Below are positions 46,739-56,182 of a stretch of DNA of 64,000 nt, one piece after another. Source of the stretch: Paenibacillus periandrae. Lineage in GTDB: Bacteria; Bacillota; Bacilli; Paenibacillales; NBRC-103111. Made by a program: the position numbers and the translations under genes. The DNA is taken from positions 62,001-126,000 of the forward strand of contig NZ_JAJNMU010000003.1 of the NCBI RefSeq assembly GCF_022458865.1, read 5' to 3'. The notes beneath the pieces are model-generated. The model worked only from the letters and a program-made list of their open reading frames with translations. It was not told where the DNA came from and made no database searches. Each line of letters starts with the position of its first letter. Position 1 is the first letter of the stretch.

Positions 46739-48094
46739 ATGAGTAACAAGCTAAAATTTGATTACAGCAAGGCTCTTTCTTTTATCCAGCAGCACGAGAT
46801 TGACTATTTAACCGATCCCGTTCGATTGGCCCATGATCAGTTACATAACAAATCAGGAGCGGGTTCCGACTATCTGGGTTGGATCGACCTGCCGGTTGAT
46901 TATGATAAGGAAGAATTCGCTCGCATTCAACAAGCGGCCAAGAAGATCCAGTCCGATTCGGATGCGCTTGTTGTTATTGGCATTGGGGGTTCCTACCTTG
47001 GAGCCAGAGCGGCGATTGAAATGCTGTCCCACTCCTTCTACAACCTGCTGCCCAAGGACAAGCGCAAGACGCCTGAGATTTATTTTGTAGGCAATAACAT
47101 CAGTTCGACCTATGTGACTCACTTGCTGCAGCTGCTTGAAGGCAAGGATGTCTCCGTTAATGTGATTTCCAAATCAGGCACAACTACAGAACCGGCTATT
47201 GCCTTCCGTATTTTCCGTGAGCTGTTGGAGAAGAAATACGGTGTTGAAGAGGCGCGTAAGCGGATCTACGCAACGACGGATCATTCCAAGGGAGCCCTGA
47301 AGAAGCTGGCAACAGCTGAGGGTTATGAGTCCTTTGTGATTCCTGATGATGTCGGCGGACGTTATTCGGTGCTGACCGCTGTTGGCTTGCTGCCTATTGC
47401 TGCTGCCGGTGTTGATATCGAAGCCATCATGAAGGGCGCGGCGGATGCCAAGGAAGTATACAGCAATCCAAAGCTGGAGGAAAATGAAAGCTATCAATAT
47501 GCAGCTGTTCGTAATGCCTTGTACCGTAAAGGCAAAACAACAGAAATTTTAGTTAACTATGAGCCTTCTTTACACTTTGTATCGGAATGGTGGAAGCAGC
47601 TGTTCGGTGAAAGCGAAGGCAAGGACTACAAGGGGATTTTCCCGGCTGCTGTTGATTTCTCAACAGATCTGCACTCCATGGGGCAATTCATCCAGGAGGG
47701 AAATCGTACATTGTTTGAAACCGTGATCCAGGTTGCGGAAGCCGCAGAGCAAATTACGATCGGTACGGACGAGAATGACTTGGACGGGCTTAATTTCCTG
47801 AGCGGAAAAACGATGGATTTTGTTAACAAAAAAGCATTCGAAGGTACAATGCTGGCGCACACAGATGGTGGCGTACCGAATCTGATCGTCACTATTCCGG
47901 ATACAAGTGCGTACACATTTGGATACATGGTCTATTTCTTCGAGAAGGCTTGCGGAATCAGCGGCTACTTGATGGGTGTCAATCCATTCGACCAGCCGGG
48001 TGTAGAGGCTTACAAGAAGAACATGTTTGCGCTGTTGGGCAAGCCTGGATACGAGAAAGAAAAAGCAGAACTGGAAGCTAGACTTACCAAGTAG
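46739..48094 (+). CDS. pgi: Glucose-6-phosphate isomerase
   Basis: Interconverts glucose-6-phosphate and fructose-6-phosphate. 451 residues, the Bacillus type length. [15 protein letters not shown] and [16 protein letters not shown] bind the phosphate, and [19 protein letters not shown] and the C-terminal [15 protein letters not shown] match the family signatures. AGGAGG lies seven bases ahead of the ATG. A perfect Fur box abuts the ribosome site, which is not expected for a glycolytic gene. Product supplies manA and sugar nucleotides. Confidence 0.96.
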   Translation: MSNKLKFDYSKALSFIQQHEIDYLTDPVRLAHDQLHNKSGAGSDYLGWIDLPVDYDKEEFARIQQAAKKIQSDSDALVVIGIGGSYLGARAAIEMLSHSFYNLLPKDKRKTPEIYFVGNNISSTYVTHLLQLLEGKDVSVNVISKSGTTTEPAIAFRIFRELLEKKYGVEEARKRIYATTDHSKGALKKLATAEGYESFVIPDDVGGRYSVLTAVGLLPIAAAGVDIEAIMKGAADAKEVYSNPKLEENESYQYAAVRNALYRKGKTTEILVNYEPSLHFVSEWWKQLFGESEGKDYKGIFPAAVDFSTDLHSMGQFIQEGNRTLFETVIQVAEAAEQITIGTDENDLDGLNFLSGKTMDFVNKKAFEGTMLAHTDGGVPNLIVTIPDTSAYTFGYMVYFFEKACGISGYLMGVNPFDQPGVEAYKKNMFALLGKPGYEKEKAELEARLTK

Positions 48095-48111
48095 TGTACG
48101 ATGCTGGATCG

Positions 48112-48153
48112 AGCGGCGCACCCTTAGCTTATTGACGGGTGTGCTGCTTTTTT
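48112..48153 (+). terminator. Terminator after pgi
   Basis: AGCGGCGCACCC pairs with GGGTGTGCTGCT, followed by TTTTTT. Confidence 0.85.
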
Positions 48154-48195
48154 GCAGATCAGGTACTGTAATGAGGATAAGGAGGGAGCTTGCCA

Positions 48196-48861
48196 ATGCT
48201 GGCTCAGTATAAAACAGTCAAAGGGCCGGGAATCGATGAGATGGTGATCAAGAAATCCCGGTTTATCGGACATGCGAGGCCAGTGGCTACAGAGGAAGAG
48301 GCTGTACGTTTTATCGAAAGCATCAAGCAGCAGCATAAGCTGGCTAATCATAACTGTTCGGCTTATATGATTGGGCAGCGGGATGAGATCCAGAAGCAAT
48401 CTGACGATGGAGAACCGAGCGGGACTGGAGGACGTCCGATTTTGGAGGTTATCAAGAATCAGGGCCTGAAAAACGTCGTCGTCGTGGTTACGCGTTATTT
48501 TGGCGGAATTATGCTGGGGGCTGGTGGACTGATTCGTGCCTATACCGATGGAGCTGTTATTGGTATTGCCGCGGCCGTCCCGGTGTATCAGGTGCTGCAC
48601 AAGGAAATTCGGGTGGAGATCGACTATACGTGGCATGGCAAAATGGAGAACGAGCTGCGCGGTCGCAAAGTACTGGTTGAAGACACCCATTTTACGGACA
48701 AGGTAACCCTGATCTGTTTGCCGACTGCAGGTGAAGCGGAAGCGTTCACTGGGTGGGTACAGGATGTTACACAGGGTCAAGGCATGATTATACAGGGTGA
48801 GGAACGTTACATAGAGCATGCAGTTGGGAATCAGGATGGGGCCGGCACTACAGACATATAA
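48196..48861 (+). CDS. yigZ: YigZ/IMPACT-family protein
   Basis: 221 residues from ATG at 48196, with AGGAGGGAG eight bases ahead; TTG 48190 is too close. The N-terminal domain has KKSRFIGHA, and DDGEPSGTGGRPILE with VVVVTRYFGGIMLGAGGLIRAY are hallmark IMPACT motifs. A ferredoxin-like C-terminal domain follows. Family members are linked to translation control in eukaryotes; the bacterial role is not settled. Confidence 0.9.
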   Translation: MLAQYKTVKGPGIDEMVIKKSRFIGHARPVATEEEAVRFIESIKQQHKLANHNCSAYMIGQRDEIQKQSDDGEPSGTGGRPILEVIKNQGLKNVVVVVTRYFGGIMLGAGGLIRAYTDGAVIGIAAAVPVYQVLHKEIRVEIDYTWHGKMENELRGRKVLVEDTHFTDKVTLICLPTAGEAEAFTGWVQDVTQGQGMIIQGEERYIEHAVGNQDGAGTTDI

Positions 48862-48970
48862 GCTCACTAATAAGCTCATATACCCGATATTTCCTCTTGC
48901 TATACCATGATGAAATGATAAACTATGAGTTGTGAAGATTTTCCTGAGAGTATCCACAGAGAGTGAGTGA

Positions 48971-49564
48971 ATGGTGTTGGCCAGAAAAGCAGTAGCGCAA
49001 GAGCTTAGTCGCGAAAGGATTCTGGAGGAAGCACGACAGCTTTTCGCTAAACACGGGTATCAAACTTTAACGATGCGCAGTATCGCCCAGGCTATGGGAT
49101 ATAGTCATGGAGCGCTGTATTATCATTTTAAAGAAAAAGCGGATTTATTTTATACGCTAGTTAACGAGGACTTCAATATGCTGCTGAACCGTCAGCGAGA
49201 GATGCTGGCGCGTACCCGTATGGGCGATGTTGGACAGTTGCAGAAGCTGATGCAGGAATTTATCAGGTTTGGTCTTGAGAATCCTTATCATTACGAAATT
49301 ATGTTTATGATTAATGACCCGGAGCTGCAAAAGTATTCCCGTACCGAGCAGGCTGAATGTCTCGATTTATTCGCGACAGTGGTGCGTTCCGTTATTGCTC
49401 GTCAACCGAATAATGAGTCCAAAATGTACAGCCTGCCCTGGAGTCTGTTCATGTCCATGCACGGATTCATATCTTATAATATTCATTACCAGCAGTCGTA
49501 TGAGGATGTCAAAAAGCTGGCCGAGCAGCATGTGAAATTTTTAAGTGAAGGCTTGCTCAGCTAG
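48971..49564 (+). CDS. TetR/AcrR-family transcriptional regulator
   Basis: 197 residues. The helix-turn-helix lies at about residues 15-60 ([20 protein letters not shown] then [20 protein letters not shown]). The C-terminal ligand domain has [11 protein letters not shown] as in the WHG-type TetR group. The 3' end overlaps the convergent YjbQ gene by eight bases. The target is unknown; its own promoter or the adjacent yigZ region are candidates. Confidence 0.9.
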   Translation: MVLARKAVAQELSRERILEEARQLFAKHGYQTLTMRSIAQAMGYSHGALYYHFKEKADLFYTLVNEDFNMLLNRQREMLARTRMGDVGQLQKLMQEFIRFGLENPYHYEIMFMINDPELQKYSRTEQAECLDLFATVVRSVIARQPNNESKMYSLPWSLFMSMHGFISYNIHYQQSYEDVKKLAEQHVKFLSEGLLS

Positions 49565-49958
49565 ATGTGAATTGAACCAGAGCATGACGCTCACGAGGGC
49601 CGTCAAATTCACAAAAGTAAATACCTTGCCAACGACCCAGAATCAACCGCCCGCCTGCTACGAGTACAGTTTGTGAGGAGCCGACAGTGATCGCTTTGAG
49701 GTGGGCTGCCGTATTGCCTTCGGCATGGCGGTACTGTGGGTGCTCCCACGGATAGACTTCATTGAGCCGCATGAGCACATCTCTTTTTACATCAGGATCG
49801 GCATTCTCATTAATTGTTATGCCTGCAGTCGTATGAGGGCAATAAATGACAGCGGTACCATCCTCGATTGCTTCCTGTTTTAAGAGCTTATTGATATGTT
49901 GGGTGATATCAATCATTTCGTCACGCTGGTTGGTTTGAAGATGTAGGGTGTGAATCAT
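49557..49958 (-). CDS. YjbQ-family (UPF0047) protein
   Basis: 133 residues. [38 protein letters not shown] and [13 protein letters not shown] with [15 protein letters not shown] are the family signatures, with conserved His and Asp/Glu. Members are often called secondary thiamine-phosphate synthase since E. coli YjbQ shows weak such activity. The true role is not established. AAGGAGG precedes the ATG. It overlaps the TetR gene tail to tail. Confidence 0.9.
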   Translation of the reverse strand: MIHTLHLQTNQRDEMIDITQHINKLLKQEAIEDGTAVIYCPHTTAGITINENADPDVKRDVLMRLNEVYPWEHPQYRHAEGNTAAHLKAITVGSSQTVLVAGGRLILGRWQGIYFCEFDGPRERHALVQFTSS

Positions 49959-50014
49959 GGAAATCGCCTCCTTGTCAGCTTATTATAAACGATCCTCGGT
50001 ATCATCACAAAACA

Positions 50015-50023
50015 TGGTATAAT
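50015..50023 (+). promoter_or_regulatory. Extended -10 promoter of the DUF1128 gene
   Basis: TGGTATAAT, perfect extended -10, about 70 bases ahead of the start. No clear -35, consistent with an extended -10 promoter. Confidence 0.65.
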
Positions 50024-50091
50024 ATATGAATGACTACAAGAGGACAGGTTAGCCAACTGGCGAGCTGGGTCGGGAAAGGATGACAAGAGCC

Positions 50092-50316
50092 ATGGATTTA
50101 ACAGAAAACACGTTGGCCAACACGGAAATCATGATGGAAGAGATTAAGAAAAAGCTGCGGATGGCAACTGGAGCTGCCCTCAAAGCATCTACATTGAACG
50201 ATAATCAATATGAGGATTTGAAGGACCTGTACGAAATGGTAGCTGCTAAATCGAAATTCAGCATTAGCGAGATTGAAGCGATTACCGTTGAATTAGGCCG
50301 GTTGCGTAAAGTATAA
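50092..50316 (+). CDS. DUF1128 small protein
   Basis: 74 residues from ATG at 50092 with GAAAGGA 11 bases ahead; an ATG at 50080 overlaps that site. All-helical: TEIMMEEIKKKLRMATGAAL, then LYEMVAAKSKFSISEIEAI. This is the DUF1128 family of Bacillales, of unknown function. Confidence 0.85.
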   Translation: MDLTENTLANTEIMMEEIKKKLRMATGAALKASTLNDNQYEDLKDLYEMVAAKSKFSISEIEAITVELGRLRKV

Positions 50317-50425
50317 CGGTACAACTGTACAAGCAACTGGGTGTAGACTTCCATACTCTATAACGTAGCCTGAGACACAGTAAACTGTGCAGCTCGGGCA
50401 TGGTATAAGAATGGAGGTAGATGAC

Positions 50426-50710
50426 ATGCGTCCAACGATTCTCAAGAAGGATGTTCAGAAGCTGCTGGGCAAGAACATTTATGCAATCAAAAAAGATGGC
50501 ACAGCTGTAAGCGGCAAGCTGGTTCGCATTAGTGGAAACCGTTTGATCGTGGCTCCCAAAAAAGGTAAAGCGAGAGTCTCTGCAATAATACCACTCGTAT
50601 TATTCGATCTGTTGGCGGTCGGTACGGCCCCTTATGCCTATGGAGGTTATGGAGGTTATGGTGGTTACGGTTATGGAGGATACGGTTACGGAAGTCCTTT
50701 TTTCTTTTAA
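50426..50710 (+). CDS. Small basic protein with Gly/Tyr-rich tail, spore-coat-like
   Basis: 94 residues from ATG at 50426 behind GGAGGT. Residues 1-50 look like a small beta-barrel (LLGKNIYAIKKDGTAVSGKL, RISGNRLIVAPKKGK), comparable to Sm-like domains in some spore coat or DUF2642-type proteins. A hydrophobic stretch follows (IIPLVLFDLLAVG), then Gly/Tyr repeats (GGYGGYGYGG) ending SPFFF. Tyr/Gly-rich tails are common in coat proteins that are cross-linked. The coat role is inference; I do not recognise an exact family. Confidence 0.7.
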   Translation: MRPTILKKDVQKLLGKNIYAIKKDGTAVSGKLVRISGNRLIVAPKKGKARVSAIIPLVLFDLLAVGTAPYAYGGYGGYGGYGYGGYGYGSPFFF

Positions 50711-50722
50711 CATCATTAAATA

Positions 50723-50763
50723 GGTCTGACTGCTTCCTTAAGGAAGCAGTCAGGCTTTTTTTA
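50723..50763. terminator. Terminator after the Gly/Tyr-rich protein gene
   Basis: GTCTGACTGCTTCC pairs with GGAAGCAGTCAGGC around TTAA, followed by TTTTTTT. Confidence 0.92.
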
Positions 50764-50786
50764 AGAGATAAAGATGATGAGCCGCA

Positions 50787-52409
50787 TCACGGCTTAGCTT
50801 GCAGCTGCTCCGTACTCGTCATACTCAATAGCTCGTCGATAATCGCAGCTCTTCCATTAGGTGTCCAGCTCATGCGGACCCATTGCGGAATAGGCCTCAC
50901 TTGATTGCTTTGGACGGCCTGAATGGAGTTCCATGCATGCGTCCTGCGCATACGTTCATAGATAGCCTCGCTGCCAGCACGAACATTTTTTTGCAGCACA
51001 AATACATAATCAGCCTCCAGTGGAGGCAGCCATTCAGGCTGTACCTCCAACGATAGAGAATTCAAGGGTACATTTCTTCCCGGCTTTAAACCAAGGTCAT
51101 GATAGATCAATTCATTCAAAGGATGGTTGACAGTGCCATGGATTCGCACACAAGCGTGGGTAACCTGCATGACACTGACCGTCTTGTTCTCCATGCTGTG
51201 GTGCAGCATACGCCGCGCGGATGTAACACGCAGAGCCAGTTGGTTGAGCGTAGCTTCAGCTTCCTGATGCCTGCCTAGCATAGAGCTGAGCTTGCGATAA
51301 TTGACAAGCCAATCCGGACTAGTCAGCAGTATCGATGATGCGGCCAGCTTGTTGAATTGATGATGGAAGCTCTGATGGTATCGATCTCCTATGATCAGGT
51401 CTGGCTGCGCACGAGCGAGCTCTTCCCATTGGGCAGCTAGCAGGTGCTCATATTCAGCGTCGGACATACCCGGATAGCGGCAGCAATTAATCGAGGCGAC
51501 AGGCTCGATGCCAAGCGATAGCAGGTTATCATGAAACCGGGTGCAGGAAGCGACAGCAATCCGCATCTGGTTGCGCTTCATATACAGGGTAGGAGATACA
51601 CCTACTGTGCGGTGGAACACACGGCTAAAATAAAATTCATCTTCGTAGCCGACAGCTTTGGATACCTCCTTGATCCTGCAATCCTGCTGGCCCAGCAGCT
51701 CCTTGGCGTTGTCCATGCGCAGACGACTTAAATAGGCAACAGGTGTTTCTCCAAGCTTTTTTTTAAACAATCGGGAAAAGGAGCTCGCTGTCAGTCCAGC
51801 CATTTTCGACAAAGTTTTCATCTCCAGCTGTTCATCGAGGTGTGTTTGCATATAAGCAAGTGCCTGCTCAATGCCTTGAGCAGCAGGAATCTCCGCCGGT
51901 TGTTGTTCCGTGGAATGCTCTATAATGGTAAGGAGCAGCTCCTGAAATTGTAAATGGTGCTTGAAGGGATTATTGGGCAGGAGGCTGTCCTCATACAGCT
52001 GCTGAACTTTATGAAGAAAGGTATTCGATTTGCGGATTGGAATAAGGCCAAGGGGAAACAAAGGTGTGTCTGTGCCGTGTAAATTCATCCTTTTGTGAGA
52101 ACCCGCGACGGAGGGTGATGCTGCCGAACCGATATAGTGCTCAAGCTCCAGGGAGTAGTAGGCCAGGTTCTCGGACTCTACGGATAGCTCTATGTTCATG
52201 CCTGGAGTTAAATAATATAATTGCTGAGGTTCAAATTCATAACGCTTCTGATCTATGAGCACGGTGCCTTTGCCTTGGGTAATCAAGCAAAGCATCGAAA
52301 CCGGAAAATGGCTGTACCGCAGCTTGTACCTCTTATGATGCCGGCGGTTGCGGATGGAGGTAAGAAAACATACAGAATGAGGCGTTGGGGAGCAAGATTT
52401 ATTTGTCAT
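50787..52409 (-). CDS. btr: AraC regulator fused to a siderophore-binding domain (Btr type)
   Basis: 540 residues in three parts. Residues 10-110 are a cupin-like N-terminus, and about 165-265 carry two AraC helix-turn-helix motifs (LSKMAGLTASSFSRLFKKKLGE and VSKAVGYEDEFYFSRVFHRTVG). From about 270 to 530 is a class III substrate-binding domain (IAVASCTRFHDNLLSLGIEP). Bacillus Btr has this layout and activates siderophore uptake when the ligand binds. GGAG precedes the ATG, and a Fur-like box lies upstream at 52455-52469. It likely activates the neighbouring FecCD-type operon. Confidence 0.88.
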   Translation of the reverse strand: MTNKSCSPTPHSVCFLTSIRNRRHHKRYKLRYSHFPVSMLCLITQGKGTVLIDQKRYEFEPQQLYYLTPGMNIELSVESENLAYYSLELEHYIGSAASPSVAGSHKRMNLHGTDTPLFPLGLIPIRKSNTFLHKVQQLYEDSLLPNNPFKHHLQFQELLLTIIEHSTEQQPAEIPAAQGIEQALAYMQTHLDEQLEMKTLSKMAGLTASSFSRLFKKKLGETPVAYLSRLRMDNAKELLGQQDCRIKEVSKAVGYEDEFYFSRVFHRTVGVSPTLYMKRNQMRIAVASCTRFHDNLLSLGIEPVASINCCRYPGMSDAEYEHLLAAQWEELARAQPDLIIGDRYHQSFHHQFNKLAASSILLTSPDWLVNYRKLSSMLGRHQEAEATLNQLALRVTSARRMLHHSMENKTVSVMQVTHACVRIHGTVNHPLNELIYHDLGLKPGRNVPLNSLSLEVQPEWLPPLEADYVFVLQKNVRAGSEAIYERMRRTHAWNSIQAVQSNQVRPIPQWVRMSWTPNGRAAIIDELLSMTSTEQLQAKP

Positions 52410-52454
52410 AAAAACGAGTCTCCGATCCAGAAGTTCGATTCAAGCCTTAAATAA

Positions 52455-52469
52455 CGATAATGATTCTCA
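52455..52469. promoter_or_regulatory. Fur-like box upstream of btr
   Basis: CGATAATGATTCTCA matches the 15-base Fur consensus at 13 positions, about 46 bases ahead of the btr start on the minus strand. Confidence 0.65.
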
Positions 52470-52581
52470 ATAAGATGATTAAAACAAGGATATTGTGCTT
52501 TGTCAATCTTTTTGGATAGCAAAAACCCCTCAAGCTCACTAAAAGAAGTGAAAACGAAGGGCGAATAACTATTGAGTAGAC

Positions 52582-52914
52582 TTATTGGATCCCAAAGTGG
52601 GTGTAGAGATCATCCAGAATCAGCTTGGCGGCCAAGGCACCTCCACCGAGATTCCACGTGATAAGATCAAACTTGAAATATTTTTCGGTCTTAACACCCT
52701 TCAAATCTTTCCAAATCGGGTGGGTGATCCACTCCTGCTGATATTGAAGCTTGACCATGTCGAGCTTGCCTGCAAAATTTGATTGCATATACGCTGTGAT
52801 CTGCTGATGCTGTGCCGAACGATATCGCAGCTGCTCCTTACAGTAACGACGTTTGTGTATCGAGTGCAGAAAGTAAATCGAATACGGGGCTGGGTATCGC
52901 GGCTGGTTATTCAT
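52582..52914 (-). pseudogene. Chimeric remnant: AraC/Btr-like start joined to siderophore-binding-protein end
   Basis: An uninterrupted 110-codon frame from ATG at 52914, which still has GGAGG seven bases ahead. Residues 1-35 (PYSIYFLHSIHKRRYCKEQL) match the start of the btr product next door. Residues about 37-55 (ITAYMQSNFAGKLDMVKL) match the beginning of its helix-turn-helix region. From about 58 (EWITHPIWKDLKGVK, then TWNLGGG) it matches the last 50 residues of the binding lipoprotein at 55157. About 400 residues are missing between these parts. It looks like an internal deletion in a regulator-plus-binding-protein region; a working product is unlikely. Confidence 0.75.
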
Positions 52915-53004
52915 GAGCAGGCCTCCAATCCATCGCATGAATCAAGAATAATCAAGGATAGCCAGACGCATCCTTCCTTGTATGTAAGGTTCGTCTGGCT
53001 GCTG

Positions 53005-54048
53005 TTAGACGGCATTACGATTTGTGTACAACAAATAAATAAAGAACGGGGCTCCTACTGCAGAAGTAAACACACCTACAGGAATGTCCAAAGGGAGAAA
53101 AAAGGTGCGGCCAACGAGATCGGCAACGACGACAATGATCGCTCCAAGCAGAGCAGAGACAGGCAGGATACAGCCGAAGCTGGTGCCGACCAGCTTGCGA
53201 GCCATATGTGGGGCCAGCAGTCCGACAAACCCGATACCACCACCCACGGAAACGGCTGATCCGGCCAAGGCAACACTTAACAGAAGCAGCACCAAGCGAT
53301 TGCGCTCTACATGGCTTCCAGCGCTGGCAGCGACATCGTCCCCAAGCTGCTGAATATTGACGTGCCGAGCCAACAGGAAGGCTAATGGAATCAGAATGAC
53401 AGTCCACGGCAGCAGTGTGAATACATTTTCCCAATTTGTTCCGTATACAGATCCCGTCAGCCATAGATAGGCTTGGCCTGCATCATTTTTGGGACTGAAA
53501 ATGATCATCATCGTGGTCATGGCCGACATCAGGGTGGAAACACCTACGCCAACCAGAATCAGACGGAACGGAGTGACTCCTTTTTTCCAGGCAAGCGCAT
53601 AGAGGACAACAGCAACAACGGCTGCTCCGAGCATGGCGGATACCGGAAGCAGTCGTATACTCATCGTTTTGGCAAAGTAAGTCAAAAAGACAACAGCCGC
53701 TACGGCAGCACCACCCGTCACGCCCAATATGTCGGGTGACGCCATGGGGTTGCGGATCATCCCTTGCAGGATCGCGCCGGAGGATGCTAATGAAGCTCCG
53801 ATCAGCAGTGCCAGCAATATGCGGGGAAGACGCAGCTTTTGAATAATCATGGTTTGATCCTCAGCGCCTATACCTAATACACTGCGAATGACATCAAGGG
53901 GCTGGATATACATTTCTCCCAGTCCTGTACTGACCACAAATGCAGTCGTACATACAATGAGCAAAGCTGCAATGACTAGCACAGTTTTCTTATGAATTAA
54001 AAAGGATATACGTCCGCGAACAGAGCGGATGGGGACATAAGGCTTCAT
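53005..54048 (-). CDS. FecCD-family iron-siderophore ABC permease (YfhA-like)
   Basis: 347 residues with about nine or ten membrane helices. LRLPRILLALLIGASLASSGAI, RNPMASPDILGVTGGAA, and GGGIGFVGLLAPHMARKLVG with the cytoplasmic ATPase-contact helix are FecCD motifs. It overlaps the upstream permease by four bases (ATGA). Forms a heterodimer with the next permease. No ATPase gene follows, as with the Bacillus YfiZ-YfhA pair, which borrows YusV. Confidence 0.92.
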   Translation of the reverse strand: MKPYVPIRSVRGRISFLIHKKTVLVIAALLIVCTTAFVVSTGLGEMYIQPLDVIRSVLGIGAEDQTMIIQKLRLPRILLALLIGASLASSGAILQGMIRNPMASPDILGVTGGAAVAAVVFLTYFAKTMSIRLLPVSAMLGAAVVAVVLYALAWKKGVTPFRLILVGVGVSTLMSAMTTMMIIFSPKNDAGQAYLWLTGSVYGTNWENVFTLLPWTVILIPLAFLLARHVNIQQLGDDVAASAGSHVERNRLVLLLLSVALAGSAVSVGGGIGFVGLLAPHMARKLVGTSFGCILPVSALLGAIIVVVADLVGRTFFLPLDIPVGVFTSAVGAPFFIYLLYTNRNAV

Positions 54049-55046
54049 GTTTTGGCAATCCCCTTTCGAGCCAGATAGATAAAGAACGGAGCTCCGATCA
54101 TAGCGGTCATAACACCAACCGGGATTTCTTCAGGAATCATAATAAAGCGGGCCCCCAGATCAGCCAAAATCAGCAGAATCGCACCGAGCAGCGCACAGTA
54201 GGGAATGACCCAGCGATAATCCATTCCAACGAAAAAACGGGATATATGCGGAATGACAATACCGATAAAACCGATGGGTCCGGCGACAGATACTGAGCTG
54301 CCAGCGAGAACGACAATGATGATCGCTGCCACCGTCTTGATCACAACTGTACGCTGTCCAAGGCTCTTGGCAGTATCCTCACCCATCAATAGTAAATTGA
54401 CATCACGTGCAATGACACAAGCGGCCAGCCAGCATACGATCATATAAGGAAGTACAGCAAGCAGCATGTCCGGTGAGCGTCCGGCGATGGACCCGGTTAA
54501 CCAGAATAATACACTGCTCAGTACTTGTTTGTTGACGACCAGCATTGCTTGGGTCAATGAAGAGAATAAAGCTGTCATCGCCGAACCGGCCAAAATAATT
54601 TTGATAGGCGTCAAACCGTCTCTTCCCATAGAGCCAAGCACATACACAGCAGCTGCAGCGACAGCAGCCCCCAGGAATGAAATCCACATCAAAACGGAAA
54701 GCGAGGAGACGGATAGTACCGTTGCTGCGAATACGATGAAAAAAGTAGCCCCTGCATTCACACCAAGCACGCTTGGCGCTGCAAGCGGATTGCGGGTTAA
54801 TGCCTGCATCAGGGCTCCGGCAATAGCCAGACTGGCCCCGATGGCTGCTGCGATGAAGGCCCGTGGCATGCGTGTCGTACGTAGTATGACCTGTTCACGC
54901 ACGGCTTCATCGTAATGCATGAGCGTTTGCCAAGCGGTAGCGAAACGGAAATTGGTAGCTCCAAACATAATGCTTGAGATTAGGCAAACCAGCAATATGA
55001 AAGCGGCTGCGACCAATCCTGATACTCTCCAAAAATTAGCGGTCAT
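54045..55046 (-). CDS. FecCD-family iron-siderophore ABC permease (YfiZ-like)
   Basis: 333 residues from ATG at 55046, with GGAGG seven bases ahead; an upstream start at 55103 has none and would overlap a hairpin. Membrane-rich throughout. RTTRMPRAFIAAAIGASLAIAG, RNPLAAPSVLGVNAGATF and PIGFIGIVIPHISRFFVG are the family signatures. First permease after the binding lipoprotein; partner of the overlapping second permease. Confidence 0.92.
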   Translation of the reverse strand: MTANFWRVSGLVAAAFILLVCLISSIMFGATNFRFATAWQTLMHYDEAVREQVILRTTRMPRAFIAAAIGASLAIAGALMQALTRNPLAAPSVLGVNAGATFFIVFAATVLSVSSLSVLMWISFLGAAVAAAAVYVLGSMGRDGLTPIKIILAGSAMTALFSSLTQAMLVVNKQVLSSVLFWLTGSIAGRSPDMLLAVLPYMIVCWLAACVIARDVNLLLMGEDTAKSLGQRTVVIKTVAAIIIVVLAGSSVSVAGPIGFIGIVIPHISRFFVGMDYRWVIPYCALLGAILLILADLGARFIMIPEEIPVGVMTAMIGAPFFIYLARKGIAKT

Positions 55047-55082
55047 GGATATCCTCCAGAAATGTCCTGATGATGCATAAGA

Positions 55083-55107
55083 GAGAATGAGCCCACGGCT
55101 CATTCTC
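55083..55107 (-). promoter_or_regulatory. Hairpin between binding-protein and permease genes, likely attenuator or processing site
   Basis: GAGAATGAGC pairs perfectly with GCTCATTCTC around a five-base loop. Reading the minus strand, only TCTTAT follows, so it is a poor terminator. Such hairpins commonly raise the level of binding-protein mRNA over permease mRNA. Confidence 0.6.
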
Positions 55108-55156
55108 CTATGCGGTACTTCTATTCCATTATTGTTATGAGATGGGGCTGAACAGT

Positions 55157-56149
55157 CTATTTGATCTCAAAATATTTATAAAGATCATCCAACAGCGATT
55201 TAGCAGCCGTACTGCCTGCACCCAGATTCCATGTCACAACATCGACTTTAAAGTATTTACCGTTTTTGACGCCCTTAAGGTCTTTCCAGAGAGGATGGGA
55301 GGTCCATTCCGATTGAGTTTTTCTTGCATTCGATCCATCATCCACCTGAGACGTAATATCAAAGATATAGTCGCCGTCCAGCTGTGGCATTTGCTCCTTG
55401 GAGGTCAGATTGATCACGGTTTTACCCTCACTCTGCTGTGCCTTCGGTCTTGGCAATCCGAGCTCCTTGAAGATGGTGCCTGCAAAGCCGGTTGAGTAAA
55501 TCCGAGCACTGCCATCCCGCTCGAAGCGAATAATCGATACTTCGGATTTGCCGATCCGATCCCCCATTTTTTGCTTAAATGTAGCGACACCTGTATCCCA
55601 TTCCTTGATGATTTTTGCTGCTTCATCCTGCTTATTCAATGCTTCCGCAGCAATGTTCAGGTTTTCCTTCCAGGAAAATAAATCCCCCACAATGATGGTC
55701 GGAGCTATGGAATTAAGCTGTGGATATACTTTCTCATTCCTGGTCTTTTGCCCGATGATCAGGTCAGGCTTAAGAGCGATAATGGCTTCGATATTCGGCT
55801 GCAATTCATCACCGAGGTTCTTGACTCCATCCATCTTCGAACCCAAATACTTGTACCACGGTTTTTCATCCCATGATTCTACCGCGCCTACTGGCTTCAC
55901 GTTTAAAGCAGTAGTGATGTCCACCATGCCGCTGAATAGGACAACAACGCGTTCCGGTACCTTTTTCAAGGTAGTGGTCCCCATGGTGTGGGTAATTGTT
56001 TTGTCATAAGCAACGGCTGGCTTGGACGACGCTGCATCCTTTCCAGGCGTAGTGCCAGTGGCTGCTCCTGTAGACGCAGCCGGACTCGATCCGCAGCCAG
56101 CGGCAAACAATAATACAACGAAGGCTAATAATAAGTGCAGCTGTTTCAT
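55157..56149 (-). CDS. Iron-siderophore ABC substrate-binding lipoprotein (YfiY-like)
   Basis: 330 residues with signal peptide and lipobox FAAGC near residue 19, followed by a Ser/Ala/Thr-rich linker. The class III binding fold includes ITHTMGTTTLKKVPERVVVLF, EAIIALKPDLIIGQKT and the C-terminal TWNLGAGSTAAKSLLDDLY. It captures a ferric hydroxamate or citrate-type siderophore outside the cell for the two permeases. AGGGGGAACACC-type purine-rich sequence precedes the ATG. Same operon as the nitroreductase 33 bases upstream. Confidence 0.9.
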   Translation of the reverse strand: MKQLHLLLAFVVLLFAAGCGSSPAASTGAATGTTPGKDAASSKPAVAYDKTITHTMGTTTLKKVPERVVVLFSGMVDITTALNVKPVGAVESWDEKPWYKYLGSKMDGVKNLGDELQPNIEAIIALKPDLIIGQKTRNEKVYPQLNSIAPTIIVGDLFSWKENLNIAAEALNKQDEAAKIIKEWDTGVATFKQKMGDRIGKSEVSIIRFERDGSARIYSTGFAGTIFKELGLPRPKAQQSEGKTVINLTSKEQMPQLDGDYIFDITSQVDDGSNARKTQSEWTSHPLWKDLKGVKNGKYFKVDVVTWNLGAGSTAAKSLLDDLYKYFEIK

Positions 56150-56182
56150 TGGTGTTCCCCCTTGTTAACTTTTGTTGCAAGC

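Noticed and set aside
48124-48957. 277-codon antisense frame
   Set aside because: Opposite yigZ and its promoter region; no ribosome site or motif.
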